The notes under the pieces were generated by a model, which ran no database searches, was not told the origin of the DNA, and worked only from the letters and a program-made list of their open reading frames with translations. A DNA stretch of 9,556 bases. It comes from Bacteroidales bacterium. Lineage in GTDB: Bacteria > Bacteroidota > Bacteroidia > Bacteroidales > WCHB1-69. Location: contig JAISDH010000209.1 in NCBI GenBank assembly GCA_031264975.1, positions 1 to 9,556 of the forward strand, read 5' to 3'. The position numbers and the translations under genes were made by a program. Shown here piece by piece: positions 5,711-9,556 of this stretch (position 1 is the first letter of the stretch; each line of letters begins with the position of its first letter).

Positions 5711-8700
5711 CTATTCTAAATTTTCGTCAATAATATCGGCTGTTTGCGGGAATTTTTCCAGTATTTGCAGTAAAATGTTTTTCAACGTAATGGACGAAGT
5801 ATTGCCTGCATTGACTACTTTGGTTCTTGCCTTATTTACTTTCTCATTTGAAACGGCTGAAATTATCTTAACCGTAGCAATCCCAACCTTTGAAGAATCA
5901 AATTGTGAAATTGCCTTTACGGTAATAACGGTAGATGGCTCGTCGGCAGATACTTTTAAAACGCCAAAACTGTCAATACTGCTTGAATTGCTGCCTTCCA
6001 TCACCCACGATATTTCCTTGTTTGCATTGCCCGTTATTTCAACTGTTGCATAAAACGACTGTGTTTGGCCCTTTTCGATGTTTGCTGTGTTTGGCGAAAT
6101 TGTTACGCTCTTGACTTCGTCTTTTTCATTCTTTTTGATTGAAAACCGCAAGACAGCCGTTTCCACATCGCTTTCTTTCCAAAAACCTACTTCGCCCTGC
6201 ATTTGTTGGTTTAGATATTCCTTTAGTTCGTTCCACCAGTCATCTTTTATCTTTACATCTTTAATATTGTGGACGAATGATATGAACCCTTCCTCAAATA
6301 CAGCAGTATTGAGTAAAACCCTTGATAGTTCAAACTGTTGTTGTCTATCAAGCGCTTTCAGTACTTTCTTCACATTGTCTTCTTTCAATTCATCCTTTTG
6401 AACAAGTTCGACGAGTTGGTCAATTAATAACCGAAAATTGGCAGTGGTTACGGAATCTGAATATTTTAAGCACCAAAGAGGCAATTTTGATTTCTGTTTA
6501 CAGTAAGCAATAACACCCCAACGGACATTCTTCAAACTTGTGAGTTCGGGCACGTCTGACAAACGCTGCATATCAAAAATGCCAATCAGCAAATCTTTCA
6601 AATCTTTTTCCTCTTTTGAGCCGAAACGCACACTCAGCTTATTGTTACTGCCTCCCTTTTGCCAATAATTGAAAATTTCAACAACTTTATCACGCATATT
6701 GTTGCTGTCAATAGGCGTACCTAAATCAACTCCATTCAATTCGTTAACACATTTCCTCAAAGCAAAAGCCAAAACAGCCATATTCGGAATATTGGTATAA
6801 AGTCCAAACGGTGGTTGTGTGAGAGGTTGTAATTCTGCTCCCAGGTTGAAAGTTGAACGATTGTTCCTTTTTATATTTTCTAAAATTTCATCAACTTTTT
6901 TCTGTGTTTGCACAAGTGGGTGATTATTTGGAGCTTCTGGTTTCAAATTCAAATTAGCATCAACAACATAGTCATCGTTATCATCTTTGAATAAAAATTT
7001 TGCCGACGTGTATCGGGATTTGAATCTTTGTTCTGCATCTTCCCTATTGGTAGCCACAAGCATTGGCTCTATTGAAGCAGGTGAAGGATTTTTAAACGTT
7101 TCCCAAAAAGTCATAGGGCTTTTGCGCAACGGTAATAATGTTTCTACACCATTGCTGAATATTTGTTGTACGATATTATCATTAATGTATTTTGCGAGAT
7201 TACCGGAGTTTTTTGTTTCTTGTCCTTGACGGAAATATATAGTTGCAGTTCCATGTTTTATCCCTAAAATCCATTGATTTATAATGTCTTTTGCATTTTT
7301 ATCATTCACCTGCTGTTGTTCACGCGAGTTGTGATTTCGCGCTACATCGGCAGTTGCCACATAGTAATAAAGACGACTTTTTTGTCGTCCATTGTTTTCA
7401 AAAACCTCATCAAACAGTACAAAAATCACATTTTTGTAATCGTCGTTTGCGGTCAGTCCTCTCAAAGTTTCCTGCATTTTTTGTTTCTCGGCAATATCCA
7501 TTGCAAAAAGCAAAGCGACATTGATTGTATATGGCTCTTTGAACGCTGTTTTTATGTAACTGCGAAGCAATAAATTATCATAAGCGCAAGACAAAAATGC
7601 AAAAGCAGGCTGGCGTATCAACGAATTTTCCAACAAATCTTTAACTGAATCCCTGTTTTGCCGTTCATCATATCCAATTATTTTGATACTGTCGGAATAG
7701 CTTGATTCCGCCCTTTTGATAGCAGCATTTATTTCATTTTGAGGCAATGAAGCAAACGCAATCAAAAAATTACCCGAAGGGTCGTGCTGAATAATCTGAT
7801 TCGTATCAAAATAATCAAGGATTTCATCAAGCAAATGTTCAAAATCTTCGCCTTCAAACATATATTTAATGTTTTTTGTAGAAGGCATTCTTTGCTCTCT
7901 GTTTTCAACCATTCGTGTCATTGCATTAAGCAACAATATCCCCTTAAAAACTTTTTCATAAGGCAATCCAAGTCCTTCAACTGCTTTATTCCTGTCATAG
8001 TACGTTTGAGTAACAATAGCGTATTTTTCCACATCTTTAAGAAACTCCTCTAAAAAATAATCCCAAAGCATATCTGCCGTAAGCAATTTTTTGAATGTGT
8101 TTTTATCTTCGATAAATCCTTTGAATCCGTTTTCATCATTCAAAAATTTCATAACAGTACGGTTTGCAGAGCCAATTTGGTTTGCAATAGACGAACAGAG
8201 AAAAGCAGAGTACGGGTGGAATGGAAACAGGTCTCTTATATCTCGCGAGGCCTGTTGATTGTCGTTTTCTGTCAAGTACGAAATCAAGCCAGCGTGTTTG
8301 TCCATTCTGTTGCTTCGACATGAATCGTATTGCTGTTCATCTAATTTCCTGATACTTGCAGCCATAATACGATAAGTTGTAAGCACTTCCATGTCGTACT
8401 GAATTTTATGAAACCGGTCTTCCATTTTACGAATATCTTCATCCGTATATGCAGAAGAGTTTTTATGGCTGATTAAGTAGAGATAGATATTTTGGTTCCC
8501 TGTAAGCTCGGCAATGTTTTGAACCATATTGGTCATACCGCTTGTAATGGTGTCCATTACAGAAGTAAACTCATCCCAAATAATAAGCAAACCGTCCGCA
8601 ATCCTGTTTTCGACAATCTCTTTTTCTACTTCCGACAGCCATTTCACAATATCGCTCGAAGTGAAATGAACGCTGTATTGCGGTTGTGCCAATGCTTCTT

Positions 8701-9316
8701 CCAAAGCCAAATAAACATCTGTATCTGAGGTGCGTAACTTTTTGATAATGTCATCTTTGGATTTGGCATAGCTTCGCAATTCCGGCTCGCCGGCAATTAT
8801 CGCATTTATATCAATGGGGGTGGTTTCCAAATATTCTACGGCTCTTTCAAAATCGGATTTTACGGTAATCGTTTTTCCTGCCTTGCGCAAACTTTCTTTG
8901 ACAATGCGCTCCAAAGTCAATAGAAAAGAACGCATATCGTAGATTTTCCCGTCTTCCGTACCTTTCAACACAACGGGAAAAAAGAGCTTGTTCCTTCTAA
9001 AACTCAACAAGCGGGATTTGAGTTCGGCAAGCAAAATGCGGTCTTCAATGTAGTCGGCTGTTTCGCTTAGATCGCTGCACAGCAAATGTTTTACAACAGC
9101 GCTCGCGTGACTTTTTCCTGTGCCGTAAGTTCCTTTAATCCAAATGCTTTTCTTTTTATCCGGAATATTTGAAGAAACGGCATCTAATGCAGTTTTCAAT
9201 AAATCATTGAACTGCCGTGTCGGGACAAACTGTTTCCAATAGTCCAATCCTTCATCTTGAAGGTCGTAAAACGACCTGAAATAATTTGGTAAAGCGATAA
9301 TGTCAGAGTATTTCAT
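5711..9316 (-). CDS. brxC: BrxC/PglY-type BREX P-loop ATPase with C-terminal Ig-like domain
   Basis: This ~1201-residue protein is the large BREX ATPase (BrxC/PglY type), an ORC/Cdc6-like P-loop NTPase that acts with PglZ in the cytoplasm. The Walker A is SIWIKGTYGTGKSHA (G62 to S69), with the GxGKSH form typical of BrxC. Walker B is LLIIWDEFTS (D248-E249), followed by a sensor-like YLYLISHKN (279-286). The long middle region (~300-1050) is mostly helical and lacks motifs I can name. Residues ~1068-1152 read as a bacterial Ig-like domain (listed separately), followed by a ~50-residue tail. The ATG at 9316 is 7 bases after the stop of the upstream nuclease gene. The frame is open to a TTG at 9343, but that would overlap the nuclease gene, so I prefer the ATG, which begins MKYSDIIALPNYF. 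The TAG stop lies 7 bases before pglZ. The exact BrxC subtype is inferred from its partners. Confidence 0.85.
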   Translation of the reverse strand: MKYSDIIALPNYFRSFYDLQDEGLDYWKQFVPTRQFNDLLKTALDAVSSNIPDKKKSIWIKGTYGTGKSHASAVVKHLLCSDLSETADYIEDRILLAELKSRLLSFRRNKLFFPVVLKGTEDGKIYDMRSFLLTLERIVKESLRKAGKTITVKSDFERAVEYLETTPIDINAIIAGEPELRSYAKSKDDIIKKLRTSDTDVYLALEEALAQPQYSVHFTSSDIVKWLSEVEKEIVENRIADGLLIIWDEFTSVMDTITSGMTNMVQNIAELTGNQNIYLYLISHKNSSAYTDEDIRKMEDRFHKIQYDMEVLTTYRIMAASIRKLDEQQYDSCRSNRMDKHAGLISYLTENDNQQASRDIRDLFPFHPYSAFLCSSIANQIGSANRTVMKFLNDENGFKGFIEDKNTFKKLLTADMLWDYFLEEFLKDVEKYAIVTQTYYDRNKAVEGLGLPYEKVFKGILLLNAMTRMVENREQRMPSTKNIKYMFEGEDFEHLLDEILDYFDTNQIIQHDPSGNFLIAFASLPQNEINAAIKRAESSYSDSIKIIGYDERQNRDSVKDLLENSLIRQPAFAFLSCAYDNLLLRSYIKTAFKEPYTINVALLFAMDIAEKQKMQETLRGLTANDDYKNVIFVLFDEVFENNGRQKSRLYYYVATADVARNHNSREQQQVNDKNAKDIINQWILGIKHGTATIYFRQGQETKNSGNLAKYINDNIVQQIFSNGVETLLPLRKSPMTFWETFKNPSPASIEPMLVATNREDAEQRFKSRYTSAKFLFKDDNDDYVVDANLNLKPEAPNNHPLVQTQKKVDEILENIKRNNRSTFNLGAELQPLTQPPFGLYTNIPNMAVLAFALRKCVNELNGVDLGTPIDSNNMRDKVVEIFNYWQKGGSNNKLSVRFGSKEEKDLKDLLIGIFDMQRLSDVPELTSLKNVRWGVIAYCKQKSKLPLWCLKYSDSVTTANFRLLIDQLVELVQKDELKEDNVKKVLKALDRQQQFELSRVLLNTAVFEEGFISFVHNIKDVKIKDDWWNELKEYLNQQMQGEVGFWKESDVETAVLRFSIKKNEKDEVKSVTISPNTANIEKGQTQSFYATVEITGNANKEISWVMEGSNSSSIDSFGVLKVSADEPSTVITVKAISQFDSSKVGIATVKIISAVSNEKVNKARTKVVNAGNTSSITLKNILLQILEKFPQTADIIDENLE
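5861..6115 (-). other. Predicted Big_2-like Ig domain near the BrxC C terminus
   Basis: Residues ~1068-1152 of the BrxC-like protein have the pattern of bacterial Ig-like group 2 domains: an opening strand SVTISPNTANIEKGQTQSF, an ATVEITGN strand, a core-tryptophan strand EISWVMEGS, a turn followed by IDSFGVLKVSADEP, a strand VITVKAIS, and a closing DSSKVGIATVKI. Such domains are common in surface proteins and phage tail proteins. The domain is in frame with the ATPase with no stop or shift between them. The call rests on motif reading alone; a structure prediction could correct the borders by several residues. Confidence 0.75.
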
Positions 9317-9323
9317 GTGTATA

Positions 9324-9556
9324 TTATTTATCAATTTTATCAATATTTGTTTCTTCTCTAAATTCTGTGAGCCATTCGTTTAATTTTTGCTGTAACAATG
9401 CTTTGTCGGGCAAATACAGTGCATATTGGGCAGCATAAATGTTTGCATTTTCGGGCAAAGTAAGTTCCACCAAAGGTTGATTGGCGGTTTCACACAGCAA
9501 AATTCCAACGGTCGGTTTTTCAAATTCCTGTTTCACATAGCGGTCATAATAATTGA
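9324..9556 (-). CDS. C-terminal end of a DUF1016/YhcG-type PDDEXK nuclease (partial)
   Basis: This is the last ~77 codons of a minus-strand gene cut by the right edge. It reads through NYYDRYVKQEFEKPTVGILL then CETANQPLVELTLPENANIYAAQYALYLPDK, with the middle recognisable as the conserved end of the DUF1016 nuclease domain (PTVGILLC, then a strand ending NIYAAQYALYLP). Proteins of this family join an N-terminal domain to a PDDEXK nuclease fold and occur often beside restriction-modification and other defence genes. The catalytic residues and the start lie outside the window. The GTG at about 9536 is probably internal, since the frame stays open to the edge. The TAA stop is 7 bases before the brxC ATG, which suggests that the nuclease gene is part of the same transcript. 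Confidence 0.75.
   Translation of the reverse strand, partial: NYYDRYVKQEFEKPTVGILLCETANQPLVELTLPENANIYAAQYALYLPDKALLQQKLNEWLTEFREETNIDKIDK

Noticed and set aside
409..9316. BREX type 1 assignment
   Set aside because: There is no BrxA, BrxB or PglX in view, and BrxL is the ~470-residue form without a Lon domain.
9317..9343. Upstream TTG start for BrxC at 9343
   Set aside because: It is a rare start codon inside the upstream nuclease gene; the ATG at 9316 sits 7 bases after that gene's stop.
1..9556. CRISPR arrays, tRNA genes, insertion-sequence ends
   Set aside because: I looked for spaced direct repeats, cloverleaf-like arms and terminal inverted repeats with a transposase and found none.

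Overview
The window looks like part of a defence island in a low-GC member of the Bacteroidota. This assignment is an inference. It rests on AT-rich coding DNA, the near absence of Shine-Dalgarno sequences before clear start codons, and the family make-up of the genes. Apart from a gene end at the extreme left, every gene I accept lies on the minus strand, so the operon reads from right to left.

Reading in that direction, the first gene is the 3' end of a DUF1016/YhcG-type PDDEXK nuclease, cut by the right edge. Seven bases later comes a ~1200-residue BrxC/PglY-type P-loop ATPase. Another seven bases lead to pglZ, an alkaline-phosphatase-superfamily protein. A 97-base gap with a perfect 13-bp inverted repeat precedes a two-gene AbiE-type toxin-antitoxin module: a DUF6088/AbiEi-like winged-helix antitoxin and an AbiEii nucleotidyltransferase toxin, joined by an ATGA overlap. 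Twelve bases after the toxin starts a short-form brxL. The left edge holds the end of a plus-strand gene with a TPR-like C terminus, convergent with brxL across a 200-base gap.

BrxC, PglZ and BrxL are core BREX phage-defence proteins. The gene set (BrxC, PglZ, a ~470-residue BrxL, no PglX methyltransferase seen) fits BREX type 4 best. The usual type 4 partner BrxP (PAPS-reductase-like) is not in the window and may lie beyond the right edge.

Four things stand out. A complete AbiE-type module sits inside the BREX operon, between pglZ and brxL. An operator-like repeat in front of it could put brxL under AbiEi control. The C terminus of BrxC carries what reads as a bacterial Ig-like (Big_2-type) domain, odd for a cytoplasmic ATPase. 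A DUF1016 nuclease appears to be co-transcribed at the operon's upstream end. Family calls come from reading motifs, not from database searches.
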